A DNA stretch of 64,000 bases from Emticicia oligotrophica DSM 17448 (GTDB lineage: Bacteria; Bacteroidota; Bacteroidia; Cytophagales; Spirosomataceae): the NCBI RefSeq assembly GCF_000263195.1, contig NC_018748.1, positions 4,734,159 through 4,798,158 of the forward strand. Reading direction: 5' to 3'. Each line of letters opens with the position of its first letter. Within the stretch, counting starts at the first letter, position 1. The notes beneath the pieces are model-generated. The model saw only the letters and a program-made list of their open reading frames with translations. It did not search any database and was not told the origin of the DNA. A program made the position numbers and the translations under genes. Positions 47,315-56,232 of the stretch are shown in pieces.

Positions 47315-49711
47315 TTATTTTTTATTATTTATAAATTTAAATAAACTTAATACTCTTTTTATCTTTCTATTTAAGCTCATTTTTTTAAAATCTTCTATAT
47401 AATACCCCCTGCCATATCCATACCCATATCCATATCCATATCCATAACGATACTCTTGACTATTCTTATAATTTACTCCATTTAATATGATATTCAATGA
47501 TTTTATTTTCTCAAATTTTTTAAGGTCATTAAGTACATTCAAATTTTGTAATTTTGTTATTTCATGTCGAACTAAATAAAAACAAGCATCAGCAAAAGGA
47601 ATTAGAAGCATGGCATCCGTTACCAATCCAACAGGTGGGCAATCAATTAATACATAATCAAATGTTTCTCTATATACATTTATTAAAGTTTCAATTCTGC
47701 CATTGGATAATAGTTCAGCAGGATTTGGTGGGATTGGTCCACTCGATACCAAAAATAAATTGTTAACCGAAGTCGTTTTAATTATATCCGTTTCATTGGT
47801 TGTGCCTACTAAATAGTTAGAAATCCCAAATTCACGACTTTCATTTAAATAAGAAGAAATCTTAGGTTTACGCAAATCCAATTCTAAAATAGCAACTTTT
47901 TTATTTAAAAAAGCTAGACTTGCTGCTAAGTTAAGTGTAACAAAGCTTTTACCCTCCCCACTTGTGGATGATGTAAATAGTAGAACAGTACCTTTTCCAT
48001 TATTATTAGAATTGATATATTGAAGATTTGTTCGAAGGCTTCTAAATTGTTCAGAAATAAAACTTCTACTTTTTACATCAATCAATGACCCATCTATTTC
48101 TTTTGATTTCTGACCAATTTCACCAAATATTGATAAGCCTGTTATGTTCTCGATTTCCTTTCTTGATTGAACATTATCATTCAATATTTCTCTAACATTG
48201 ATTACTCCCGCTGGAATAATTATTCCAAGAAATAAGGCAACTAAATAAACAATCATCGTTTTCGGTTTAACTGGTCTTGGTGTTGAATGAGGACTATCAA
48301 CAACTCTGCTATCCGTTACTGTAGATGCATAAGACAAAGCAGTTTCTTCTCTCTTTTGTAATAGCAAAAGATACAAACTTTCCTTGATATTTTGTTGTCT
48401 CTGGATATTTACAAATTCACGTTCTTTTCTTGGGATTGTGCGAATAGCACTTTCAAATCGGTTATTATTACCTTGTAAGCCATTTTTTGTAATGATTAAA
48501 CCTCGTTTTTGATTAGTTACATTCTCGCGAATGGCTTGTTTGGTATTTGCAATTTGCGTATTAATAGTTTCCAAAAATGGATTACCAGACTGTACTGTTC
48601 TAGAAATTTTTTCACGCTGAAGTTCTAATTCTCCTAATTTTTCAATAAATGAAGTTAATATAGGATCATTAACCATTAATGTTGCGGGTGCAACATTATT
48701 CTGCCCACTTGCTAAATATCTTTCAACCCCTTCTAAAACTTTCAGTTGAATATCTACTTCACTTAATTTTGCATCATTTTCTTTTACTTTTTCTAAAAAA
48801 AGATTACCTTCAGTACTTAAATCTGTAATACCTTGAGTAGTTTTATATACCTCCACATCTTTTTCTACATCTTTCAGTTCTCCCGTAATTAACTGTAAAC
48901 GTTCACCAATAAATCTGAGTGTAGCAGTTGCTTCACTATTTTTATCTTCCAATGAAGAAAAAGTATACACCTCAATTAATTTAGCCAAAATAGCTTTGCC
49001 TTTTTCGGGTAAGGGGTTTTCAATTCCTAACTCTAAAACCGTACTTTTAACATTAACCAAATTAACTTTAATATCTTTTGTAAAAGCTTCCACCATTTCT
49101 TCTCGATGCCCAAATTTAATCTTTACCAAATCACCACTTTTGGCTTTAGGATTATTCAAAAAAACTCTAAAACGTCCATAGCTATTACTTAAAGCTTGTG
49201 TATACAAATATTTTCCAATTAAACTTTTATTTTCATCCAAAAGCTCAAAATTTTGAGAATCAACTAATCTTATATAGAGAGGGTCTTTGTAAGCAACTTC
49301 TGTTAAGCTAACATAATTTAGAGTAATTGGACTTTTTTTAAATAATTCAGTATCACGAATCCATCCTTCCGAATAATAAGAAACAGTTAAATTAAGTTCA
49401 TCAATTACTTTTTCTGCCAATACTTTTGATTTAAATACTTCAATTTCATTTTCTACAATCTTACTACCACTAAACATATCCAAATCTTTCAAAATTTCAT
49501 TCCCTGCACTTGAACCTTTTTTTTCATCTTTGATCAAAATAGTAGCCGAAATATCATAAACAGGAACCGCATATTGTAGATAAAAAAAAGCAGTACCTAA
49601 TGTTAGTAACAAGACTAACACAAACCAGTACCAATAACGCAAGTATTTTAGAAAAAAAAGTTTCAAATCAAATGCATCTTCTTTTTCTTGAAAAAATTCA
49701 AAGTTGTTCAT
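47315..49711 (-). CDS. wzc: Wzc-type polysaccharide co-polymerase and tyrosine autokinase
   Basis: This 798-residue inner-membrane protein has an N-terminal Wzz domain (about 15-100, helix 'YWYWFVLVLLLTLGTAFFYL'), a long periplasmic coiled-coil part, a Pro-rich second helix region ('TPRPVKPKTMIVYLVALFL', about 475) and a C-terminal BY-kinase. Walker A is 'TSSTSGEGKSFVTLNLA' (about 570), A' is 'LELDLRKP' and B is 'YVLIDCPP'. The tail has a run of Tyr-Gly pairs ending 'GRGYYIEDF', the autophosphorylation cluster. It controls chain length and export with Wza and CpsB. Confidence 0.95.
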   Translation of the reverse strand: MNNFEFFQEKEDAFDLKLFFLKYLRYWYWFVLVLLLTLGTAFFYLQYAVPVYDISATILIKDEKKGSSAGNEILKDLDMFSGSKIVENEIEVFKSKVLAEKVIDELNLTVSYYSEGWIRDTELFKKSPITLNYVSLTEVAYKDPLYIRLVDSQNFELLDENKSLIGKYLYTQALSNSYGRFRVFLNNPKAKSGDLVKIKFGHREEMVEAFTKDIKVNLVNVKSTVLELGIENPLPEKGKAILAKLIEVYTFSSLEDKNSEATATLRFIGERLQLITGELKDVEKDVEVYKTTQGITDLSTEGNLFLEKVKENDAKLSEVDIQLKVLEGVERYLASGQNNVAPATLMVNDPILTSFIEKLGELELQREKISRTVQSGNPFLETINTQIANTKQAIRENVTNQKRGLIITKNGLQGNNNRFESAIRTIPRKEREFVNIQRQQNIKESLYLLLLQKREETALSYASTVTDSRVVDSPHSTPRPVKPKTMIVYLVALFLGIIIPAGVINVREILNDNVQSRKEIENITGLSIFGEIGQKSKEIDGSLIDVKSRSFISEQFRSLRTNLQYINSNNNGKGTVLLFTSSTSGEGKSFVTLNLAASLAFLNKKVAILELDLRKPKISSYLNESREFGISNYLVGTTNETDIIKTTSVNNLFLVSSGPIPPNPAELLSNGRIETLINVYRETFDYVLIDCPPVGLVTDAMLLIPFADACFYLVRHEITKLQNLNVLNDLKKFEKIKSLNIILNGVNYKNSQEYRYGYGYGYGYGYGRGYYIEDFKKMSLNRKIKRVLSLFKFINNKK
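47412..47453 (-). repeat. Hexanucleotide tandem repeat encoding the Tyr-Gly tail of Wzc
   Basis: Seven 6-base units of CCATAT-type (plus strand; variants CCATAC, CCATAA, CGATAC) encode alternating Tyr-Gly near the C-terminus of Wzc. Copy number could change by slippage in whole codon pairs, altering the number of phosphorylatable tyrosines without breaking the frame. Confidence 0.85.
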
Positions 49712-49780
49712 ACTTTATTTTATTATTAATTTTATAGACAATCAAAGTCTGCTAAATCTATCCTGATTAGTTGGAAAATA

Positions 49781-50611
49781 TTATTTGAATAAATTAACAA
49801 GTAAAGTACCAAAAACAATTACTGTTGTAGCAATACTTGTGTAAATTGGAGCAAGCTGTACTTTTTGTTCAGTATAGGTAGCTTTAGATTTCACTGGTTC
49901 AATATAAATCAAATCACCATTCTGCAAATAATAATAAGGAGAATTAAGAACTTCTTGGGTTAATAAATTAACTTTAGCCACTTCTCTAATGCCATTATTT
50001 TCTCTCAAAATCATTACATTTGTTCTATTTCCATACACGGTCAAATCACCAGCCATAGCCAAAGCCTCGGGTAGAGTTGTGCGATCATCCAACAAATTAT
50101 AAGTGGCAGGGCGGTTAACTTCACCTAATACTGAAAATTTATGATTTAGAAAACGAACGTTCACAGCTGGATTTTTTAACGATTTTTCAACCTCATTTCT
50201 GACAACACTAGCTGCTTCCTCTAAGGTCATACCAACTAATTTTACCCTTCCAACAAAGGGGACTTCAACATGACCCGTTGAATCTACTAAATAGCCTAAA
50301 GGCTGTCCACGCTGTCCTAATTGAATATTGGGAAACGTAGTTGTAGTCAAAGCATTAACATTTGCAAAATTCAATATTGCATTTGATTCTTCATTTAATG
50401 AACCAACCGTTATCGCCAAAATATCACTTTTTTGGATACGTGATATTTTGGGTTGAATTTTTGATAATTGTTGAAATCTAAGTGAATCGCTTGTTTGAAA
50501 GTACGCAATTGGTGGAGTAGTAATACAGGATTGCAAATAAATTAGGGTTGAAACAAAAAAGCAAAATGAAAATATTTTTTTTGCTATAGGACGAAAGTAA
50601 GGATTCATCAT
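49781..50611 (-). CDS. wza: Wza-like polysaccharide export lipoprotein
   Basis: This 276-residue protein begins with a lipoprotein signal peptide (lipobox 'IYLQSC', Cys at about 29). It continues with a polysaccharide export domain ('RIQKSDILAITVGSLNEES', about 57-75, and 'GYLVDSTGHVEVPFVGRVKLVGMTLEEA') and an SLBB-type domain ('KFSVLGEVNRPATYNLLDDRTTLPEALAMAGDL'). A C-terminal hydrophobic helix ('IYTSIATTVIVFGTLLVNLF') may span the outer membrane. It forms the outer-membrane export channel for the polymer with Wzc directly downstream. Confidence 0.93.
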   Translation of the reverse strand: MMNPYFRPIAKKIFSFCFFVSTLIYLQSCITTPPIAYFQTSDSLRFQQLSKIQPKISRIQKSDILAITVGSLNEESNAILNFANVNALTTTTFPNIQLGQRGQPLGYLVDSTGHVEVPFVGRVKLVGMTLEEAASVVRNEVEKSLKNPAVNVRFLNHKFSVLGEVNRPATYNLLDDRTTLPEALAMAGDLTVYGNRTNVMILRENNGIREVAKVNLLTQEVLNSPYYYLQNGDLIYIEPVKSKATYTEQKVQLAPIYTSIATTVIVFGTLLVNLFK

Positions 50612-50653
50612 TTTAAGATAATGTTAGTATTATTGTTTTCATATTAAATATAT

Positions 50654-50661
50654 CAAATCTA
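50654..50661 (-). promoter_or_regulatory. Possible -7 element for wza-wzc
   Basis: On the minus strand TAGATTTG matches TAnnTTTG, 43 bases before the wza ATG, in the 179-base gap after the YjbH-C-like gene. No clear -33 element is seen. Confidence 0.35.
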
Positions 50662-50790
50662 ATATATTTTTAAATAAATACCGTTAAAGTAGTGTTAAAA
50701 TGTTTAATAGTGTTTAAGATGCTTTCGTTTCTGAATTATTCTAAATAGAAAAAGATTTTTTTTGTCAATTATCCATTTTCACTTTTTTTT

Positions 50791-51861
50791 CTAAAATTGA
50801 CTCCAATAGTTTCTATTATAAAGTGAAAGTCGCTCGTCTAATCTGAAGTTGGTTCTAAACCGCTCCCCAATAAAAAAACCATTTGAATAATAATAATCCC
50901 AAACAAACTCTTCAGTGGTTCGGATTCTCAGATATTTATTTTGTGCGATACTTCCCGGGGCAATCGCAAAAGCAACATGTAACCCTACAGTACTACCGTT
51001 GGTAGTAGAAACTCCAAAAAATCCAATATCAGCTTTTTTAAATTGGCGTACAAATTCTAATTTTGCTCCCAAATCTCCATGTAAAAACCTTCCTGCTGTC
51101 ATTCGCACTTGCGAACTATATTTTTCCCATCGCCAAGAAGCATTAGCCAAAGTCGAAAAATCCTTCAGTCCAGTATATCGAAATTCTCTCTTTGGATACC
51201 AATAATAAAGTCCTGAATAATTAATATCTATTCCATAAGATATTTTAGCATTGGGATTTGCCTTTTGGTACTGAATATCTAAACCGTATCGGTCTTGATA
51301 AAATAGCCCCATTGACCATGAAATATATTGGAATTTTTTAAGCCCAATAAACTGGCTAATGAAAGTTGGGGCGGGTCTAATATTTAATGGCTGGCTGGTT
51401 AGATTATTGATTATTGGAAATGCTACTCCAGTATATACGGAAAATCCATGAGCTAATACAATATTGGTATTGAGCAATAGGTTTGTTTTATTTGCCACTG
51501 CTTTTTCGGGATTTCCAAAACTTGCTGAAAATTGAGGTTTTAAAACAAAATCTAATTTATAATTCCATCTTTTACTTCTCAAATGCTTGGGAAAATCCCG
51601 TGCTTCTGCCACTTGAATATTGCCTAATTTGTCAATACGATAGCTAGCAACAGGAATACCATGAATCATAGGAATCGCCTCATTAAAACCAAGTTCTTTT
51701 AAGTTGGCAAAATTGACTACTTGACTTCTCAAGGTTCTATTTTCAAAATAAATACTACTATCAACTTTTGCTATGTTTTCAAAAGATTTTAGCACCTTTT
51801 GAGCATAACTGTAATTGCACAGCAAAACGATAGAGAGTAAAATTAATCCTATTTTATTCAC
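50791..51861 (-). CDS. YjbH C-terminal-domain-like outer-membrane protein
   Basis: A signal peptide (residues 1-20, cut near SYA|Q) leads a 356-residue beta-rich protein. The segment 'QVRMTAGRFLHGDLGAKLEFVRQFKKADIGFFGVSTTNG' (about 251-289) matches the conserved core of the YjbH/GfcD C-terminal region (R.AGRFLxGDxG...E). The N-terminal part has 'FANLKELGFNEA', 'GIPVASYRIDKLGNIQVAEAR', a small domain like the linker of YjbH. GTG at 51861 is the start, three bases after the stop of the gene for the N-terminal-domain-like protein. YjbH-type proteins are needed for export of certain capsules in Proteobacteria. Confidence 0.7.
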   Translation of the reverse strand: MNKIGLILLSIVLLCNYSYAQKVLKSFENIAKVDSSIYFENRTLRSQVVNFANLKELGFNEAIPMIHGIPVASYRIDKLGNIQVAEARDFPKHLRSKRWNYKLDFVLKPQFSASFGNPEKAVANKTNLLLNTNIVLAHGFSVYTGVAFPIINNLTSQPLNIRPAPTFISQFIGLKKFQYISWSMGLFYQDRYGLDIQYQKANPNAKISYGIDINYSGLYYWYPKREFRYTGLKDFSTLANASWRWEKYSSQVRMTAGRFLHGDLGAKLEFVRQFKKADIGFFGVSTTNGSTVGLHVAFAIAPGSIAQNKYLRIRTTEEFVWDYYYSNGFFIGERFRTNFRLDERLSLYNRNYWSQF

Positions 51862-51864
51862 GGC

Positions 51865-52671
51865 TTAATTATTTGTTTTAGCGTTTAAATTTCCTTGAAA
51901 AGAAGCCCCAAACATCCATTGGTCACCATTTAGCATCCCTGCTTGGAAATTTAAGTGTTTAAACAACTGAACAAAAGCCCCTCCATTCAATTTTAAACCA
52001 TCCCATTCTGCCATTACACCAATCTTGTTTTTGAATACTAATTTCCCACCTGCAATAGCCCCTACCAAATATCTATTCTTGAATTTATCTGTTGATTTGT
52101 TCAATATAATGAACTTTGAAAAAACATTGCCATTATTTGCATTTTTTTCATTTCTTCCAATGTAATATTTAGAACCATAACCACCAGTTAGCTCAGCTTT
52201 CCACAATTGGTTAATTTGAAATTGTTTGGTAGCCACGATGGCTTGTGTAATCATCGCTCCATCAATGGTAAAAGGATTAGTCAATACAAAGGCGATGGCA
52301 GGCATATATTTCTTTTCTTTTACAGCTCGCCATCTAATATCAAATTGCCGGTCACCCAAAGCTTCACTTTTCAGTCTTTTACCATTACTTCTCATTTGTA
52401 GCAATGAAAACGTAACATCTAAATTTGGGAGAATCACAAGATTGGCATAAAGAATTTGTTCGGGTAATTTCCCTGGGCTTCTCAGACTATAGGCTTTGGG
52501 GTTGTATGTATAACCTAAACAAAGTAAACCATCTTCAATGCTTACCGCTGAAGGTACATTAAAATATCCTGGTTTACCCGAAATATTTCTTTGAGCATAT
52601 CCTTGTAAAGAAACAAGCCAAAAAACCAATAGTGTTTTTAATAGTATTAATTTTCTGGCTCGTTCTTTCAA
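51865..52671 (-). CDS. YjbH N-terminal-domain-like outer-membrane protein
   Basis: The frame is open from 52764, but that would overlap the upstream gene by 77 bases. A TTG at 52671 gives a 268-residue protein beginning with a good signal peptide ('KLILLKTLLVFWLVSLQGYA|Q') and removes the overlap, so I chose it. The mature part 'GKPGYFNVPSAVSIEDGLLCLGYTY', 'DRQFDIRWRAVKEKKYMPAIAFVLTNPF' and 'LTGGYGSKYY' follows the order of the N-terminal barrel of YjbH. The C-terminal half follows as its own gene three bases on, so YjbH appears split in two here. Confidence 0.65.
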   Translation of the reverse strand: MKERARKLILLKTLLVFWLVSLQGYAQRNISGKPGYFNVPSAVSIEDGLLCLGYTYNPKAYSLRSPGKLPEQILYANLVILPNLDVTFSLLQMRSNGKRLKSEALGDRQFDIRWRAVKEKKYMPAIAFVLTNPFTIDGAMITQAIVATKQFQINQLWKAELTGGYGSKYYIGRNEKNANNGNVFSKFIILNKSTDKFKNRYLVGAIAGGKLVFKNKIGVMAEWDGLKLNGGAFVQLFKHLNFQAGMLNGDQWMFGASFQGNLNAKTNN

Positions 52672-52687
52672 AGTACAATTAAAAATA

Positions 52688-53686
52688 TTAATTCCCACCA
52701 CCTTGGTTATGGCATTTGGCATTTTCTGTATCAAAAACCTTTTTTGCGGCAGCAAGTTTGGCATTATATTCGTCTGTCACTTTTTTAGTATCAGCATTTC
52801 TTGCAGCAGCTGCTTTATCGGTTATCGCTTTTGCTTTTGCATCTAAAGCTTTAACTGCAAGGCTATAAAAAGATTCAACTATTTTAACATTTTCTACATA
52901 AAGTGCAAGAATAGCAGGTGCCATAAAACTTGGAAAGTTTTTTAGGGCATTATCTAAGATCTGACTCAAAAATGCTAATTGATCATTTCTAAATTTCAAT
53001 GCTTCTTGTCTTTCTGTTGTCAAGGCTGCAGCCTTTATATTTTCTGTGTAAGCTGCTGTAATTTTTGTGCTTTCTGCTGCCAAAGCATCATCTAAAATTT
53101 TCTTTGCATCATCGAAGGCTTTTTTAATGGCATCATTACAAGCGTTTGCAGTACTAAACATTTCTGTACCACCTCTAATAACGTCTATACTACCAGAAGC
53201 CCCCGCAATTCTACCATTTATCGGTGTTCCATCTACCGTAGGAGGAGTGATTTTAGGAAAAAACCCATCTAAGGCTCCAGTTTTTATAATATCGCTTAAA
53301 GCTTTCTCAACATTTGCTGGGACAGCCTTTCCAGCTTTTATATCGGCTATTACGGTAGGTGTAATCACTGCAGCAGCAGCCTTCGTAATGGTCGTATCAA
53401 TTTTAGCAACACTCGCTGTCAATGCCGGAGGAGGAGTCGTTGTCGTAGCTGATGCAGCTAATGTAGTCAATGTAGCAGGAACAACAAGGGCAGGAGGCGT
53501 GTAGGTAGTTGGAGCCGGTTGGGTAATTGTCACAGGCGTTACTGTTACCCCAGTAAAGGTCTTACTAAAGTCTGGTACTTCTACTACATCAACTTTATTG
53601 CTTTTACAGTTTACTAAAACAAAAGCAAGTGTGAACACTACGGAGTACTTGATGAAAAATGAAAATTTAATAGATTTCATAGACAT
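52688..53686 (-). CDS. Ala-rich lipoprotein heading the export operon
   Basis: A lipoprotein signal peptide ('LAFVLVNC', Cys at about 27) begins this 332-residue protein. A Thr/Pro-rich linker follows (about 45-95) and then an Ala/Lys-rich helical part ('FDDAKKILDDALAAESTKITAAYTENIKAAAL', and 'AKAITDKAAAARNADTKKVTDEYNAKLAAAKK' near the end). The helical part has coiled-coil character. The base composition is less AT-rich than that of its neighbours. It is the first gene of a unit with two YjbH-like genes, 16 bases before the next start. Possibly it fills the GfcB/YjbF lipoprotein slot, but no homology is visible. Confidence 0.75.
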   Translation of the reverse strand: MSMKSIKFSFFIKYSVVFTLAFVLVNCKSNKVDVVEVPDFSKTFTGVTVTPVTITQPAPTTYTPPALVVPATLTTLAASATTTTPPPALTASVAKIDTTITKAAAAVITPTVIADIKAGKAVPANVEKALSDIIKTGALDGFFPKITPPTVDGTPINGRIAGASGSIDVIRGGTEMFSTANACNDAIKKAFDDAKKILDDALAAESTKITAAYTENIKAAALTTERQEALKFRNDQLAFLSQILDNALKNFPSFMAPAILALYVENVKIVESFYSLAVKALDAKAKAITDKAAAARNADTKKVTDEYNAKLAAAKKVFDTENAKCHNQGGGN

Positions 53687-53860
53687 TTGAAATTAAAATA
53701 TAAAAATAAAGAGTAGATTTTATGTTAAGTATAGTTTTGGTTCTGTATTTATTCAAATTATAAAGGCGTCAGCTTGAAATAAAAGGTTACTAATTTGCTC
53801 AAAACTAATGAATGATTAGTTTCCTTGAAAATTCGTTCACAGTCAAAATCTCTTTTGTTT

Positions 53861-53868
53861 CAAAGGTA
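53861..53868 (-). promoter_or_regulatory. Possible -7 element for the export operon
   Basis: On the minus strand TACCTTTG matches TAnnTTTG. It lies about 175 bases before the ATG at 53686, so the operon would have a long untranslated leader. No well-placed TTG -33 is obvious. Confidence 0.4.
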
Positions 53869-54729
53869 TAAACATGGTGTATCATGCCCTTTTAGCATTT
53901 TGTACTGACAAAAGCATATTTTTTTCAGCTATACACCTACGCTATTTACAGACGTTCAATTTATTTTTTTGTACAAATTTATCTTTTTCTGAAAGTATAA
54001 ATTTTATAGTCGAATGTGGACTTACACTATAAACTTTATAGCAATCACGAATTGAATAACATGAAGCAGAAAACCACATATTAGGTTCAATTTTTACTTT
54101 TTACTTTGGGTTTGCTTCTCGATAAAATACTCAATTGAAACCATTTTTTACTTTATTCGTATCATTATCGCGAATTGTAAAATCTGTATTTCTGTGTGCT
54201 TTATCTCGTTTTAAAAAATTTGAATGATGCTAGTGAATTTTATTCTATTTAGACAAAATTACCTAATATTATGTCTCAATTTCCTTGTTTTACAAAAGCA
54301 TTATACATCTAAACACACTATTATAGTATTGTTTTGATAAACAAATTTTGCCAAATAAATCCGTTTAAACAAGTTTTTTTGTACTTATTTATTAATCGGT
54401 AATCAATTTTATTCATTTATTTTTCAAAACTTATTATTGTTATATTTTTTCATGAAATGAATCTATTTATATAAATTACTCCTAAATAAGAGTAAATTCC
54501 TTATCTTGAACAAAATCTTAAATTTCAAAAAAAGATTAAATATTGAGCAGGTAAATACTTTGATAGAAGGACAACATGTCTTATTAAAATGGCTTGAGTT
54601 TTCTGTAAAATTTGTGTTAGATAACATTTCATGACAGTATTAGTCACTTTTACTTAAATTCAAACAGTTTTATTTCTAATAAAATTAAAAGCATTATTCA
54701 ATAACTCTTGAAATTGTCGATTAAGCCAT

Positions 54730-54877
54730 AAATGCAGATAAAATTAAATCAGTAAAAGCGAATATCCTTAATTCATTAATTAGTTAGTGGTGAACCATGC
54801 ACCCAAAACAACAATATGCCTATGAAGCAGGGGCTGAAATAATTGTAATTGGGAATTTATTAGAAGAAAATCATTAA
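54730..54877 (+). pseudogene. Remnant of a PcrB/GGGP-synthase-family gene (C-terminus only)
   Basis: At 54797-54877 the reading 'HPKQQYAYEAGAEIIVIGNLLEENH' ends in a stop and matches the C-terminus of geranylgeranylglyceryl/heptaprenylglyceryl phosphate synthases (…EQA..A.EAGADIIVxGNxxEE). Just upstream, in shifted frames, 'IKSVKANI' and 'SG' with 'T' resemble the preceding 'IK.VK..I..PLIVGGGIRT' segment, interrupted by stops and frame changes. The rest of the gene is absent. It appears to be a decayed or truncated copy; Bacteroidota commonly carry such a gene elsewhere. Confidence 0.45.
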
Positions 54878-54936
54878 TGAAATGATCAATATAAATTAAA
54901 AATTCAGAACGATTGAAACAACTTCACCCTTGTTTT

Positions 54937-56232
54937 TTAATATTTTTCGTGCAATTTTTCATCTACTGTCAGTATTTCATGAATCCGAGTTGTGTAACAA
55001 TTGGCTGGGCTTACGTATTTTTTTGAATCGTCAGGTTGATATTTCCACAAATTACCCTGTGCGGCAAATTTTATCTTATCTCTGCCCATCAATTTATTCA
55101 GAGAATCCATTTTATGAACAAGCGTTCTTTCTCTGTGTGTCTGGAGTTGTTCTTCAAATAAATTCGCTTGTAACTGATTATTAGGGACAATTCCGCTAAC
55201 CATCACACTTGCTTTTTTATATCGGTAGCCATCCTTATAGATGCGTGCTAATGCCTTATGAGCTGCCTCAATCAAACTTGGTGTATATGAAGTGGGTATG
55301 GCTAACTGAATGACTATCGAATTAAAATATTGTTTTTCCTCTGGTCGAAAAGGATTCGTTTGTATATAAACATGCAATAAACTCGCACAACTACCCTGTT
55401 GACGAAGTTTTTCACCGCAACGAGCAGCAAAACAAGCCACGGCATCTTTCATTGGCTCAATCGTTGAAATTTTCTTCACAAATGAACGAGAACTCAAAAT
55501 TGATTTTTTTGGTTCAGGATTTAACGTTAAAGAAATACAGGGTTTACCATTCAGTTCATTTTGGGTTCTTAATCCCACAATCTTAAGATTTTTTAAAATC
55601 CAATTTTGGGGTAGTTGCAAAAAATCATAGGCTGTATTGATATGGTTCTGCATTAAAAACTTCGTGTATTGTCGGCCAATTCCCCAAATATCTTCCACTT
55701 TTGTCATTTGCAAGGCTATCTGGGTATCTACGTCATTGTCTAAAATACATACACCTGTTTCCTTTCTATGCTTTTTTGCGTAATTATTTGCCAATTTAGC
55801 AAGCGTCTTGGTAGGAGCAATACCAATTGAAACAGGAATACCAGTATATTGCCTTACTTTTGCACGAATCATTTGACAATACTCAAAAATATCAGTATGC
55901 CGTAAATTACTAAGGTCAAGAAATGCTTCATCAATAGAATAAATTTCAATTTGTGGAGCAAACTCATAAAGTGTTTTCATCACTCTATCTGAGATATCTC
56001 CATACAAAGCATAATTAGAAGAAAATACAGCAATATCATGGCGTTCTATTAATTCTTTCACCTTGAAGAAAGGTTCTCCCATGCCAATACCTAAGGCCTT
56101 AGCCTCATTTGAGCGAGCAATGATGCAACCATCATTATTCGATAAAACTATCACAGGTTTCTCTGCTAACTTAGGTCTAAAAAGTCGTTCGCAAGAAGCA
56201 TAGAAATTATTACAATCTACTAATGCAATCAT
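54937..56232 (-). CDS. umuC: Translesion DNA polymerase V catalytic subunit
   Basis: This 431-residue Y-family polymerase begins 'MIALVDCNNFYASCERLFRPKL' with the first catalytic Asp and has 'YSIDEAFLDLS' with the DE pair near 104. 'GIPVSIGIAPTKTLAKLANNYAKK' and the DUF4113-type C-terminus 'LMGRDKIKFAAQGNLWKYQPDDSKKYVSPAN' are further hallmarks. It copies past DNA lesions during stress with UmuD'. Its ATG overlaps the umuD stop (ATGA), so the two are coupled. The length is typical. Confidence 0.96.
   Translation of the reverse strand: MIALVDCNNFYASCERLFRPKLAEKPVIVLSNNDGCIIARSNEAKALGIGMGEPFFKVKELIERHDIAVFSSNYALYGDISDRVMKTLYEFAPQIEIYSIDEAFLDLSNLRHTDIFEYCQMIRAKVRQYTGIPVSIGIAPTKTLAKLANNYAKKHRKETGVCILDNDVDTQIALQMTKVEDIWGIGRQYTKFLMQNHINTAYDFLQLPQNWILKNLKIVGLRTQNELNGKPCISLTLNPEPKKSILSSRSFVKKISTIEPMKDAVACFAARCGEKLRQQGSCASLLHVYIQTNPFRPEEKQYFNSIVIQLAIPTSYTPSLIEAAHKALARIYKDGYRYKKASVMVSGIVPNNQLQANLFEEQLQTHRERTLVHKMDSLNKLMGRDKIKFAAQGNLWKYQPDDSKKYVSPANCYTTRIHEILTVDEKLHEKY

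Larger units (their letters stand above)
53687..54936. other. Long gene-poor AT-rich interval with a decayed gene remnant
   Basis: These 1250 bases have no intact gene. A likely minus-strand promoter for the Ala-rich lipoprotein operon lies at 53861-53868. The last 200 bases before umuC contain a plus-strand remnant of a PcrB-like gene (54730-54877). The central part (53900-54650) shows only AT-rich sequence with no coding pattern I can recognise. Confidence 0.6.

Noticed and set aside
51865..52764. ATG at 52764 as the start of the YjbH-N-like gene
   Set aside because: It would overlap the previous gene by 77 bases and place the signal peptide about 40 residues inside; TTG at 52671 gives a normal signal peptide.
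53067..53504. Plus-strand 145-codon ORF within the Ala-rich lipoprotein gene
   Set aside because: It is the antisense reading of an Ala/Thr/Pro-rich repeat-like region, which gives open frames by composition.
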